Source: Streptomyces cinnamoneus
Lineage (GTDB): Bacteria > Actinomycetota > Actinomycetes > Streptomycetales > Streptomycetaceae
Length of the DNA: 64,000 nucleotides
Reading direction: 5' to 3'
Assembly: GCF_014650495.1 (NCBI RefSeq)
Contig: NZ_BMVB01000005.1
Location: forward strand, 62,001 to 126,000
Shown piece after piece: positions 53,886-61,983 of this stretch. A program made the translations under genes and the position numbers. Numbering within the stretch: the stretch's first letter is position 1; each line of letters begins with the position of its first letter. Below the pieces are notes generated by a model that ran no database searches, was not told the DNA's origin, and saw only the letters and a program-made list of their open reading frames with translations.

Positions 53886-54452
53886 ATGACCACGGGAGCC
53901 ACCGAGAGAACCCACCCCAGAGAACGCCTGCTGGACACTGCGGAGCGCCTGTTCTACACACAGGGCATCCAAGCCGTGGGCGTGGAGCAGCTGGTCACGG
54001 AGGCAGGGGTCACCAGGGCGACCTTCTACCGCCACTTCTCCAGCAAGGACGGGCTGGTCGACGCCTACCTGGAGGCCCGCGGAGCGAGGGTGGAGGACGC
54101 CGTGGCGGTCATCCTCGACGCTCATCGGGGCCGCGACGCCCTGCTCGCCATCATGGACATGATCGGCGACAACCTCTGCCGGCCGGGGTTCCGCGGCTGC
54201 GGCTTCCTCAACGCCGCCGCGGAGTACCCCGACCCGACGCACCGGGTACGCGTCCGCATCGCCGAGCACCGCCGCTGGTTCCACGACGTGCTGCACGCCG
54301 TGGTCCGCGACGCCGGTCACCCCGATCCCGAGCGCGTGGCCCGGGCCCTGGTCATCCTGCGGGACGGAGCCATGGTGGGCGGCTACCTCGACGACGCCCG
54401 CACCATCAGGACGACACTGCGCGAGGCCGCGGAGAACCTTCTGACGCCATGA
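53886..54452 (+). CDS. TetR-family regulator downstream of the cupin gene
   Basis: 188 residues. The DNA-binding region reads TAERLFYTQGIQAVGVEQLV, TEAGVTRATFYRHFSSKDGLV. The C-terminal domain has RGCGFLNAAAEYPDP, seen in many TetR_C-type proteins that control oxidoreductases. GTG 53880 is an alternative start two codons upstream. It is co-directional with the cupin gene and 36 bp after it, so both may be under the palindrome at 53272. Confidence 0.9.
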   Translation: MTTGATERTHPRERLLDTAERLFYTQGIQAVGVEQLVTEAGVTRATFYRHFSSKDGLVDAYLEARGARVEDAVAVILDAHRGRDALLAIMDMIGDNLCRPGFRGCGFLNAAAEYPDPTHRVRVRIAEHRRWFHDVLHAVVRDAGHPDPERVARALVILRDGAMVGGYLDDARTIRTTLREAAENLLTP

Positions 54453-54481
54453 CGGAACCCCACGAGCTCGGCCGCTGCCAA

Positions 54482-54574
54482 CACCACTTGACCGCTGAGG
54501 CGCATGAAACCCCGCTCGCCGTCATCCTGACCGGCGGCAACCGCAACGACGCCACCCGGCTCCGGCCAACCTGA
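54482..54574 (+). mobile_element. IS5-type transposase fragment
   Basis: The translated stretch HHLTAEAHETPLAVILTGGN, then RNDATRLRP, matches the well-known internal block of IS5-family transposases (HHL..D..G.PLAV.LTGGNRND). No start, flanking transposase sequence or inverted repeats remain. It is a relic ~90 bp long. Confidence 0.75.
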
Positions 54575-54830
54575 GGCCCAGGCCTTGAGCGAGCCGCCAG
54601 TCTCGCGCGGTCGGTGTCGGGGAGCCAGTCGCGCTGCGGTGTGTGGTCCAGCCAGCGCCGGGTGCGGCCGGCTTCGGTGAAGCCGCGCGGCAAGAGCCGC
54701 TGGGTGAGTTCCGTGTCGCGGCCACCCGGCAGCGGATGCACCCGGCCGAAGCCCAGTCGGTGTCGCCGCCCAGCAGCCCTTGCGCGCCTGAGGGCGCTCG
54801 CCCTCCGCAAGCGCCTCGCGCGCGGTCGGC

Positions 54831-54902
54831 AGGCGGCCCGCCCGACGTGCAGCGTCCCGGCGGTCGTGGCGAACGCGCGGACCAGGGCGAGGTCGAGATC
54901 CA
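54831..54902 (-). pseudogene. LysR N-terminal scrap
   Basis: From ATG 54902 the minus strand encodes MDLDLALVRAFATTAGTLHV then GRAA, the standard opening of LysR regulators, but the helix-turn-helix does not continue in any frame. The rest of 54575-55010 is G+C-rich sequence without a convincing gene. It appears to be a junk segment left by deletions next to the transposase relic. Confidence 0.5.
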
Positions 54903-55060
54903 TGCCGCTGACCCCATGCGACAACCGCCCGTTGTCGGCCAGGCGGATTCGTTGTTGGCCGAGCCACCGCCCCGCCCGGTCAGATGGTCCCGGCCGCCAC
55001 ACCCGGGCATGACTCACATCCGAACGACCGGGAAACATCAACCACCGAAGGAGCACGACC

Positions 55061-55495
55061 ATGACCAGCACCGACCCCAGGGCCGTCGTCATCCGCTACG
55101 TCGAGGCCGTCCGCGACGGCGACGCCGACGTCATCCACGACAGCTTCGCCGAGGACGCAACCTGGCACTACCCGGGCCACCTGCCCATCTCCAAGGTGTG
55201 GCGCGGCCGCGATGCAATCGTCAACGAGTTCCTCGGCGGCATGGGACCGATCCTCGTCCCCGGCACCGTGGAGATCGAACTGGTCAGCACGATCGCCGAA
55301 GGCGACCGCGTGGTCGCTGAATGGACCTCCAGGGCCACGACCGTCCACGGCGGCGTCTACGACAACCGCTGCATCGGCGTCTATACCGTCCGCGATGGAA
55401 AGATCACCTCCGTCATCGAATACGCCGACACCCAGCACGTGGCCGCGGCCCTCTTCCCGGACTTCGACGCCCGCCGGCCCGCCGAAGCCGAGTGA
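55061..55495 (+). CDS. SnoaL-like (NTF2-fold) protein
   Basis: 144-residue alpha+beta barrel protein of the SnoaL/NTF2 superfamily: VVIRYVEAVRDGDADVIHDS, FAEDATWHYPGHLPIS, WRGRDAIVNEFLGG, and the C-terminal YTVRDGKITSVIEYAD. The family includes small isomerases, cyclases and ligand-binding proteins; no specific reaction can be assigned. GAAGGAG lies 8 bp before the ATG. Confidence 0.85.
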   Translation: MTSTDPRAVVIRYVEAVRDGDADVIHDSFAEDATWHYPGHLPISKVWRGRDAIVNEFLGGMGPILVPGTVEIELVSTIAEGDRVVAEWTSRATTVHGGVYDNRCIGVYTVRDGKITSVIEYADTQHVAAALFPDFDARRPAEAE

Positions 55496-55663
55496 ACCAC
55501 GCAGTTGCCCGCGCACACAGGTGACTCATCATGTGCCTGGCGCGGAATTCGGCGCCCGTGAGGCCCGGTTCGCAGAGACGTCCAGTGATGCCCAGGGCAC
55601 CTCCCGGGCAGGGGGCTCCGCCCCTTCGGAGCTGCCCTGGCCCTTCCGCCAGAATTGGTCGCC

Positions 55664-56602
55664 ATGGACTTCTCCACGCCTTCGTGCGTCCTGGGCAGCG
55701 ACGGCCTCTGCGCGCCCCACACCGGCCGCGGCCACGCCCCGGACGCCTTCGTCGAGATCGGTTCCCTGACGAAGGCGCTGACCGGGACGCTGCTCATGCG
55801 GCTGGCGGCGCAGGGTGTCGTCTCCGTGGACGACCCCGTCGAGCGGTGGCTCGCGACACCGGCGGGTACGGGCATCACCTTGCAGCAGCTGCAGGAGCAC
55901 ACCTCGGGTCTGCCCCGTCTGCCGCCTCTGCTGCCGGGGGCGAAGCGCTCGGACCCCTACCGCCCGTTCACCGACCAGGCGCTGCGGGATCTTCTGGCCG
56001 CCGGGCTGGACACCCTCGCGGTCGCCCCTCCAGGAGAGAAGGAGGAGTACTCCAACCTCGGATACGCGGTGCTGGGCGCGGCGCTGTCGGCCGCGGCGGG
56101 CACTTCGTACATGGATCTGCTGGCGGAGCATGTGCTGCACCCGCTGGGCGTACGGAACGAGGTCACTCATCAGCCGCCGCAGGACCGCAGTCTGGTCGCG
56201 ACCGGGGTCTTCGGCCGCCGGCTCCGGCCGTGGACGATGACCGGCGCGATCCTCCCCGCGGGCGGCCTGTGGGCGACCCCGCGGGCGGCGGCCCGTATCC
56301 TCACCAGCCTGGTGGTGGAACGTGTGCTGGGAGAACCGGCCCCGGCATGGCGGCGGGCGGGCGAACTCGTCTGGCACAACGGCGCCACACGCAACTCCTC
56401 GGTCTTCGCCGGCGCCTTCCCCGACGGCCGCTGGATCCTCGTCCACCGCCTCGGCGGCACGTCGGACACGACGGACCGCATGGCCGTCGACCACTTGCGG
56501 GGGAAGCGGTGCAGCGGGGGCACCGGCCTTGCCGGCCGCGGAGGCGGGCTGCGGGCCGGGCGCCGGTCCGGGCGCGATGCCGAGCGCCGGTCCGAGGGTT
56601 AG
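55664..56602 (+). CDS. class C beta-lactamase-type serine hydrolase
   Basis: 312 residues. All three motifs of the family are visible: SxxK in EIGSLTKALTG near 34, YxN in EEYSNLGYAVLG near 127, and HxG in WHNGATRNSS near 238. There is no signal peptide, so it is probably a cytoplasmic esterase or peptidase of the EstB/DD-peptidase-like group instead of a secreted beta-lactamase. The last ~35 residues are Gly/Arg-rich and unlike the family. A TTG three codons earlier is an alternative start. Overlaps convergent SDR gene by 4 bp. Confidence 0.82.
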   Translation: MDFSTPSCVLGSDGLCAPHTGRGHAPDAFVEIGSLTKALTGTLLMRLAAQGVVSVDDPVERWLATPAGTGITLQQLQEHTSGLPRLPPLLPGAKRSDPYRPFTDQALRDLLAAGLDTLAVAPPGEKEEYSNLGYAVLGAALSAAAGTSYMDLLAEHVLHPLGVRNEVTHQPPQDRSLVATGVFGRRLRPWTMTGAILPAGGLWATPRAAARILTSLVVERVLGEPAPAWRRAGELVWHNGATRNSSVFAGAFPDGRWILVHRLGGTSDTTDRMAVDHLRGKRCSGGTGLAGRGGGLRAGRRSGRDAERRSEG

Positions 56603-57372
56603 GCCGCCACCCGCTCGGCGAGGAAGTCCTCCCAGGTCCGCTGCCCGACCGAGGCGCTCTCCAAGGTCAGGTTCTCGCCCGCGCGGTAGGCGCGGCCGAC
56701 CTTTCCCGGCATCCGGACGGGCAGCATCATCCGGTGCTTGCCGCGCGCCTGCAGATAGCCGCGGCTCAGGTCGCCCAGGCCGTACACCGTCGGTCCGGTG
56801 AGGTCGGGCACCAGGCCCGCCGGCCGGCCGAGGGCCAGTTCCACGAGGCGGGCTGCGACGTCGCGCGCGTCGACCGGCTGCCAGCGGAGGCCGCCCGGGG
56901 CGGGCACCACCGGCAGCTTCGCCATCTTCTCCACGACCGTCAGGGCCAGGTCGTGGAACTGGGCGGCCCGCAGCGTCGTCCACGGAATCCCGGATTCCGA
57001 TATGGCCTGCTCCGCGCCCAGCTTGGCCCTGAAGTAGCCCAGCGGCAGCTTGTCCGCCCCGATGACCGAGATGTACACCAGGTGTTCCACACCGGCACGT
57101 TGCGCGGCCCGCACCAGGTGCCGCGTGGCCTCGTCGTCGCCCTTCGGACCGCCCGCGAGGTGAAGGACGGTCTCCACGCCCTCCAGTGCGCCGTCAAGGC
57201 CCTCGCCCTTGAGCAGGTCGGCGGAGACGTGCTCGATGCCGCCCCCTGACTCGCCGCCACGCCGGCTGAGCACCCGGACGGTGCAGCCGGCCTCCCGCAG
57301 AAGCGGTACGACGAGGCGGCCGAGCGTGCCCGTGCCACCGGTGACCAGAACGGGGGCGGTCTTCGCGGTCAT
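56599..57372 (-). CDS. NAD(P)-binding NmrA/SDR-type oxidoreductase (ECF41 partner)
   Basis: 257 residues. Rossmann motif [18 protein letters not shown] near residue 8, then a VRVLSRRGG turn, VLHLAGGPKGDDEAT and VEHLVYISVIGAD. It is an atypical SDR like NmrA or YtfG proteins that bind NAD(P) and may reduce quinones or act as redox sensors. Several in-frame ATGs (57372, 57381, 57390) are possible. It is divergent from the ECF41-type sigma factor and preceded by a promoter of the matching type, so it is the probable target of that sigma factor. Confidence 0.85.
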   Translation of the reverse strand: MTAKTAPVLVTGGTGTLGRLVVPLLREAGCTVRVLSRRGGESGGGIEHVSADLLKGEGLDGALEGVETVLHLAGGPKGDDEATRHLVRAAQRAGVEHLVYISVIGADKLPLGYFRAKLGAEQAISESGIPWTTLRAAQFHDLALTVVEKMAKLPVVPAPGGLRWQPVDARDVAARLVELALGRPAGLVPDLTGPTVYGLGDLSRGYLQARGKHRMMLPVRMPGKVGRAYRAGENLTLESASVGQRTWEDFLAERVAA

Positions 57373-57450
57373 CTCCGGCATCTCCACCATCTCCCAAGTG
57401 CTCGCCCGGGAGATGATCTCCCAGGTCTCTGCCTCTACCTCTGCCTCTAT

Positions 57451-57477
57451 GACCCGCCGCGAAGAAGGAATGTGACA
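57451..57477 (-). promoter_or_regulatory. predicted ECF41-type promoter of the SDR gene
   Basis: On the minus strand TGTCACA (57477-57471) is followed after 16 bp by GGTC (57454-57451). Published ECF41 promoters have TGTCACA at -35 and CGTC at -10 with this spacing, so three of four -10 bases and all -35 bases agree. The start point would fall about 70 nt before the SDR ATG. The box abuts the sigma-factor GTG. Confidence 0.65.
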
Positions 57478-57478
57478 G

Positions 57479-58393
57479 GTGGACGAAAAAACTTCCCCCG
57501 CTTGCGTGACCACGGTGACCGCGCTGTTCGAAGAACACCGGCCCCGCCTGAGGGCCGTGGCCTACCGCATGCTCGGCTCGCTCAGCGAAGCCGACGACGC
57601 CGTCCAGGAAACCTGGCTGCGACTGGACCGTACGGACGCCGCCGACATCGACAACCTCGGCGGCTGGCTGACCACGGTGGTCGGACGCGTCTGCCTGAAC
57701 CTGCTGCGGTCGAGGGAACAACGGCGCGAGGACCCCCTGGACATACGGATCCCCGACCCGGTCATCAGCCGCGAAGACGGTGCCGCCGACGCCGACCCGG
57801 AGCAGAAGGCGCTGCTCGTCGACTCGGTCGGGCTGGCCCTGCTGGTCGTCCTGCAGTCGCTCGCCCCCGCCGAACGGCTCGCGTTCGTCCTCCACGACAT
57901 GTTCCACGTCCCCTTCGACGACATCGCCCCGCTCGTCGACAAGACCCCGGCCGCGACGCGCCAGCTCGCCAGCCGTGCCCGCCGCCGCGTACAGGGCCAG
58001 GCCCCGGCGCCCGACCCCGACATCGCCCGCCAGCGCGCCGCCGTCGACGCGTTCTTCGCCGCCGCGCGCGACGGCGACTTCGAGGCCCTCGTCTCCGTCC
58101 TCGACCCCGACGTCGTCCTGCGCTCCGACGGCGGCGTCGCCCGCGCCGGCCTGACGGTCGCCGTCCGTGGCGCGAAGACGGTGGCCGCACAGGCGACCAC
58201 CTGGGGCAAGCTGTCCCCGTTCGTCCGCCCGGTGCTCATCAACGGCGCCGCCGGGGTCGTGGTCGTCCCCCAGAAGCAGCCGGTGTCCGTCATGGCCTTC
58301 ACCGTCGTGGACGGAAGGATCGCCGCCATCGAGATCCTTGCGGACCCCGAGCGTCTGGGGCGGCTGGACTTGTCGGCCCTGAGGACCGCCTGA
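57479..58393 (+). CDS. sigJ: ECF41-family sigma factor with C-terminal SnoaL domain
   Basis: 304 residues. Sigma-2 region: FEEHRPRLRAVAYRMLGSLS, EADDAVQETWLRLDR. Sigma-4 region: LAPAERLAFVLHDMFHVPFD, VDKTPAATRQLASRARRRV. A SnoaL-like C-terminal domain follows from about 180 (DAFFAAARDGDFEALVSVLD). This architecture defines the ECF41 group, whose fused domain replaces an anti-sigma factor. The family typically sits next to an oxidoreductase, epimerase or carboxymuconolactone decarboxylase gene, matched here by the divergent SDR. The symbol follows the SigJ-like members and is approximate. GTG start. Confidence 0.88.
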   Translation: MDEKTSPACVTTVTALFEEHRPRLRAVAYRMLGSLSEADDAVQETWLRLDRTDAADIDNLGGWLTTVVGRVCLNLLRSREQRREDPLDIRIPDPVISREDGAADADPEQKALLVDSVGLALLVVLQSLAPAERLAFVLHDMFHVPFDDIAPLVDKTPAATRQLASRARRRVQGQAPAPDPDIARQRAAVDAFFAAARDGDFEALVSVLDPDVVLRSDGGVARAGLTVAVRGAKTVAAQATTWGKLSPFVRPVLINGAAGVVVVPQKQPVSVMAFTVVDGRIAAIEILADPERLGRLDLSALRTA

Positions 58394-58478
58394 CGGGTGG
58401 ACAATGCGGCTGCACGGGCGGACGGGCCGCGGTAGAACCGCTCATTGCTCAAGACGGGCCCTGCCGTCTGCAATATGG

Positions 58479-58506
58479 CAATGTCCCCTCACAGGAGGGG
58501 ACATTG
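58479..58506. terminator. bidirectional terminator hairpin
   Basis: A perfect 12-bp stem CAATGTCCCCTC / GAGGGGACATTG with ACAG loop lies between the convergent sigma factor (ends 58393) and the hypothetical gene (ends 58511). It has no T-run but is strong and placed to stop transcription from both sides. Confidence 0.75.
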
Positions 58507-58510
58507 TGGG

Positions 58511-58900
58511 CTACTTGGCGCGTACCTTGCGGCCCTTCGGCGGCTCGCATTCCTGCGCGGCTGCGATGAAGGGCTTGAGTGCGTCATGGAGCTTATTCAG
58601 CGAGTCGGGCCCAAGCTCGATCTGGTAATACTGGACAGATGGGACCAGCCTGGTTTCGAATTCGCTGCTTCCGTCCTCGTCATCCTTCGCGGCCCCCACC
58701 CGCACTTCCATACCCGGAACTGCGAACGTGTGCAGATGGACGTCCTCGGTCACGTTCGGATCGAGGTCGTCGTAGGATTCGACCTTCACCCATGTCTCCT
58801 GGGTGATCGACTGGTCTCCCACTGTCAAAGTTCTGCCTCCCTTCCGCACACCCGGCTCGCCTTGTCGCGATTCGTCCACCTCAATAAATCTGGTGCCCAT
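58511..58900 (-). CDS. hypothetical protein (129 residues)
   Basis: Acidic protein without a recognised domain. It starts MGTRFIEVDESRQGEPGVRK, has a central block VESYDDLDPNVTEDVHLHTF and a C-terminal helix (SLNKLHDALKPFIAAAQECE) followed by a basic tail KGRKVRAK. The G+C content is lower than the flanks. ATG 58900 has AAGGGGCACTG, a distant ribosome-binding site. The terminator hairpin comes immediately after its stop. Confidence 0.6.
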   Translation of the reverse strand: MGTRFIEVDESRQGEPGVRKGGRTLTVGDQSITQETWVKVESYDDLDPNVTEDVHLHTFAVPGMEVRVGAAKDDEDGSSEFETRLVPSVQYYQIELGPDSLNKLHDALKPFIAAAQECEPPKGRKVRAK

Positions 58901-59073
58901 CAGTGCCCCTTCCCAAGAACAACCAAAGCCTAGCCGCTGATGGGTAGTTACGCTCAATCGGGAAGGCGTCAGGAGGCCCCTGCCGCAATGCCGGCCGCGA
59001 CACGGGCGACGGCGGAGCGGACAGGGGACGAGGGATGCGCCGCCGGCCCGCCGGTCAGCGCATCCCCCGGGGC

Positions 59074-59967
59074 TCAGCAGTAGAGGTTGCCGCCCGGAGC
59101 CACACCCAGCGTCTGGGCGAATCGCTGGTAGCTGTTCACCCGGCTCTGCACCTGGGCGGGGTTGCGGCCGTCGCACTCCACGGCACCGTTGATGCTGCGG
59201 ATGGTCTGCCCGAATCCACTGCTGTTGACCATCGCGTCGTGCGGCGTCATGGTGCCGGGGCCGCGCTGGGTGTTCCAGTACCACAGGGCGGTTTTCCAGG
59301 AGACGGCCGCGTCGGTCTGGACGAGCGACGGATTGTTCAGCAGGTTGATTCCGAGGGCGTCGCCTGCCGCCTTGTAGTTGAAGTTCCAGCTGAGCTGGAG
59401 CGGACCGCGGCCGTAATAGGCGGCCTGACCGGCCGGGCAACCGTAGGGCTGGTTCCGGTCGCAGTAGTGGGGATAGTTGGCCGTGTTCTGCTCCACGATG
59501 TGGACCAGGCCCCCGGTCTCGTGGTCGACGTTGGCCAGGAAGGCCGCGGCCTCCTGCCGCTTGACCTGGTCACTGCCGGTACTGGCGAATCCCGGGTACG
59601 CGGCCAGCGCCGCGACCAGCCCGTTGTACGTGTAGAACGAGTTCCGGCCCGGGAACATCTGCTGGAACTGGGCCTCCGTCACGGGGAACCTTCCGGTCCC
59701 CGGGTTCCCGCCTCCCTGACAGGTGTACGGGTCCCAGTACCACGTGCTGATGAGCGGGTCGTAGCCGGGATTGTCGTGCTCGGCGATGTAGTACCTGCCG
59801 TCCGTGTAACGGACGACCGTGCCCGTCGGATACCAGGTGCCGGCCGTCCAGTTGGACGCGTTGTCGCACGGGCCGGCGGCACTCGCCGTGCCGGACGGCA
59901 CGAGGAGGGCCGCACCGACCAGGGCCAGTACGGCCAGCAGCAAGGTGACGAAGCGGTTTCTTCTCAC
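59074..59967 (-). CDS. secreted GH19 chitinase with N-terminal CBM5/12
   Basis: 297 residues. Sec signal peptide 1-31 (VTLLLAVLALVGAALLVPSG, cleaved near ASA). A carbohydrate-binding CBM5/12 module with its aromatic platform covers about 35-80 (NWTAGTWYPTGTVVRYTDGR, DPLISTWYW). The GH19 catalytic domain follows: catalytic Glu in NVDHETGGLVH near 150, and YYGRGPLQLSWNFNYKAAG near 190, with six or more cysteines. It degrades chitin and fungal cell walls outside the cell, as in Streptomyces chitinases of the ChiF/ChiG type. Confidence 0.95.
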   Translation of the reverse strand: MRRNRFVTLLLAVLALVGAALLVPSGTASAAGPCDNASNWTAGTWYPTGTVVRYTDGRYYIAEHDNPGYDPLISTWYWDPYTCQGGGNPGTGRFPVTEAQFQQMFPGRNSFYTYNGLVAALAAYPGFASTGSDQVKRQEAAAFLANVDHETGGLVHIVEQNTANYPHYCDRNQPYGCPAGQAAYYGRGPLQLSWNFNYKAAGDALGINLLNNPSLVQTDAAVSWKTALWYWNTQRGPGTMTPHDAMVNSSGFGQTIRSINGAVECDGRNPAQVQSRVNSYQRFAQTLGVAPGGNLYC

Positions 59968-60348
59968 GGCAGCTCCTGTGGGGTCGGATCACTGAGATGA
60001 CACTCGCTTGCTGAAAGCGCGACGGGGCCGGCGGAAGGCGCTGCGGCCGTCGCCCTTGCGCAGTGAATAACTCTTCAACTTCGTTGTCAACGACATGCAT
60101 CATGGGCGGCCAAACCAGGTGCATTTGGCAGCCGGTTCCGGACAACTGTCGCTGCGGGGACTTGCGTCGGCGTCGTCCCGCATGGCACTCATGGACCGAA
60201 AGGCGGACGCGTTCCGAAGAAATACCGCTGTCCGTCGACTTCCTGACCGGCGAGCCGTGACGGCTCCGTAATGCCGGTTTCCGGGGCGCTCGCTCCACGG
60301 GTCCGTGGAGCACACCCGCCCGCCATTACACCTCGACGAGGAGAGACC
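59968..60348. promoter_or_regulatory. 381-bp divergent region between chitinase and expansin-like gene
   Basis: No gene was recognised. TCGTTG-T-CAACGA (60081-60093) is a 13-bp dyad. On the minus strand TTGACA followed after 15 bp by TATTCA gives a poor but possible chitinase promoter beside it. The right end holds GAGGAGAG, the ribosome-binding site of the next gene. No DasR-type ACTGGTCTAGACC element was seen. Confidence 0.4.
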
Positions 60349-60771
60349 ATGCGTGGAAGCAGAGCTGTACGCTCCGCGGCCGTTACCCTGGCCGCCGCGG
60401 TCACCGGAATTGCCGTCGCCGCGGGCCCGGCGGCCGCCGACGTTCCGATCGGCCAGCCGATGAACGGAAAGATGACCTACTACACCGACAAGGGATTCGG
60501 CGCCTGCGGGACCGCCATCGACGCAAATTCCCAGGACCTGGTCGCGGTCTCGCCCTCCTGGTGGACCTCCGCCAATCCCAACAACGATCCTCTCTGCAAG
60601 GGCATATCGGTCGAGGTCAGCTACAACGGCAAGACCATCAGAGTCCCGGTCAGGGACAAGTGCCGCTCCTGCGACCGCACCCACATCGACCTCGGCCGGC
60701 CGGCCTTCGAGAAGCTGGCACCGCTCGACCGGGGCGTGGTCGACGGCATCACTTGGAAGTTCGTGCGCTGA
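60349..60771 (+). CDS. secreted double-psi beta-barrel (expansin/RlpA-like) protein
   Basis: 140 residues. Signal peptide 1-32 (AAVTLAAAVTGIAVAAGPAA). The mature domain is a small DPBB: KMTYYTDKGFGACGTAID, LVAVSPSWWT, LCKGISVEVSYNG, VPVRDKCRSCDRTHIDLGR. Four cysteines pair in the pattern seen in expansin-like and blight-associated barwin-like proteins. It may bind cell-wall polysaccharide or loosen it; next to a chitinase this suggests action on chitin or fungal walls. Its 3' end overlaps the convergent gene by 23 bp. Confidence 0.88.
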   Translation: MRGSRAVRSAAVTLAAAVTGIAVAAGPAAADVPIGQPMNGKMTYYTDKGFGACGTAIDANSQDLVAVSPSWWTSANPNNDPLCKGISVEVSYNGKTIRVPVRDKCRSCDRTHIDLGRPAFEKLAPLDRGVVDGITWKFVR

Positions 60772-61243
60772 GCCCAGGGCCCGGGGCCCGTTGGGCGCTG
60801 CCCCACCAGGAGGTGGGGTCCGTCTCGTTGGGCCAGGCGATCCGGATACGGCCGGTGGCGGCCCGCAGTCTGCTCTCGCCCAGGGAGCCGGCTGCGAACC
60901 GGCTCTTCCCCTTCTGCCGTGGAGCGGCAGCGGGCGCCGTCACGGTCTGTCCGGCGCCTGCCTCCTCCGCCCTCGGCTGCTCGGCCTTCGGATTCCAGTC
61001 CTTCAGAGTGTCCTTGAACTCGCGTAAGGTGTTGTTCCATTCGTGCTCGGTCCAGAAGGCACGCTGCTGGGCGTCGGTGGCCGTGGCCCGGGCGTGGACT
61101 CCGCCGTCCGCCGTGCCCGGCGTGGACACGGCGGGACCGGTGGCCGGGGTGGCGGCGTACGCCTGAACGACGGGGAGAGCGGCGACCAGACTCGCTGCGG
61201 CGAGGCTCATGGTGACGGCATGTCTGCGCAACGGATGCTCCAT
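60749..61243 (-). CDS. hypothetical secreted protein
   Basis: 164 residues with a signal peptide (RHAVTMSLAAASLVAALPVV, cleaved after AYA). The mature part has a charged helix, FWTEHEWNNTLREFKDTLKD, an Ala/Pro/Thr-rich stretch and a C-terminus WPNETDPTSWWGSAQRAP. No family was recognised. The overlap with the convergent DPBB gene makes the exact C-terminus less certain. ATG 61243 is preferred because the signal peptide starts a few residues later. Confidence 0.6.
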   Translation of the reverse strand: MEHPLRRHAVTMSLAAASLVAALPVVQAYAATPATGPAVSTPGTADGGVHARATATDAQQRAFWTEHEWNNTLREFKDTLKDWNPKAEQPRAEEAGAGQTVTAPAAAPRQKGKSRFAAGSLGESRLRAATGRIRIAWPNETDPTSWWGSAQRAPGPGLSARTSK

Positions 61244-61312
61244 CCATCTACGGGTGCGGTTGGTGGTGCCCGGACCGTAGGCGGAAGGATTCACCATTCG
61301 ATTGACGGCCGA

Positions 61313-61588
61313 TCAACGGTCGGCCTTCGCAGCAGGCGCGCGGCCGCTACGGGGGCACTTCACCCCGGGCGGGCTCCGCAGGCGGACGGCGGTGAGCAGC
61401 AGTGCCACGCTGTAGGAGCCGACGAAGAACGGGATCAGGCCGAGGCCGAGTTCCTGCGGCATGTGATCCAGCGGCCGGGCGGAGTCCGGGCCGGCCGTTC
61501 CGTGCGCGAAGAGCAACCGGGCCCGCCAGGGGTCGTCAGTCGTCCCGTCCGTCCTCCAGCGCCTCGGCCACCAAGGAGCGGAGGTCAC
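61313..61588 (-). CDS. possible small single-pass membrane protein
   Basis: A frame of 91 residues, or 49 from ATG 61462. It contains one hydrophobic helix (LGLGLIPFFVGSYSVALLLT) followed by a basic, Cys-containing tail. The upstream part overlaps the next gene in another frame, so the shorter version is more credible. No family was recognised. Confidence 0.35.
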   Translation of the reverse strand: MTSAPWWPRRWRTDGTTDDPWRARLLFAHGTAGPDSARPLDHMPQELGLGLIPFFVGSYSVALLLTAVRLRSPPGVKCPRSGRAPAAKADR

Positions 61589-61871
61589 GCAGCGACGAGG
61601 GCAGCCGGGTCAGCAGCCAGTGCTCCAGGGAGCGGTCCCGGTCGGTCCGGGACGTGGTCCCCTCGGTCACCCGGCCGGCAAAGACGTGGATCACGCGGTC
61701 GGCGTCCGTCACCGTGAAGCCGCGGTAGCCCAGCCCCGGAGACGGGGGCTGGGCCCACGGGCCTGCGGGTGGGAGAGCAGCCGTCAGCGCGCGGAATTCC
61801 TCGGCAGCCCCGGGATCGAGGCGCCAACGAGGATTGGGGCGACCACTGAACAGGTCCAGTTCCACCAGCAC
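61536..61871 (-). CDS. stand-alone 'FSGRPNP' module protein
   Basis: 111 residues. It opens LVELDLFSGRPNPRWRLDPG, with LGYRGFTV later and a C-terminal helix (LEHWLLTRLPSSLRDLRSLV). The opening and the LGYR block match the N-terminal module of the next gene product on the same strand (IDISIFSGRPDPSWII; LGYREVVV). Small proteins with this motif are widespread in bacteria, and I know of no assigned function. It lacks the C-terminal Cys domain of its neighbour. Confidence 0.75.
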   Translation of the reverse strand: MLVELDLFSGRPNPRWRLDPGAAEEFRALTAALPPAGPWAQPPSPGLGYRGFTVTDADRVIHVFAGRVTEGTTSRTDRDRSLEHWLLTRLPSSLRDLRSLVAEALEDGRDD

Positions 61872-61947
61872 CGGTCCCCCTTCATGCTCTACATGCTCTC
61901 CTCACGCTGCTCGGATACGGCCGACGAGGCCCGGCCGGCTCGCCTCG

Positions 61948-61983
61948 CCTGATGACGTCACCTGATGACGTCACCTGATGACG
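61948..61983. repeat. tandem 13-bp repeat with TGACGTCA dyads
   Basis: Two full copies of CCTGATGACGTCA and a third of 10 bases overlap the 3' end of the two-domain gene on the minus strand. The stop codon lies in the second copy. Each unit contains TGACGTCA, a perfect palindrome, so the array could pair with itself and end transcription. Confidence 0.75.

Noticed and set aside
55664..56602. Secreted class C beta-lactamase resistance gene
   Set aside because: No signal peptide is present at any start, so a cytoplasmic serine hydrolase is more likely.
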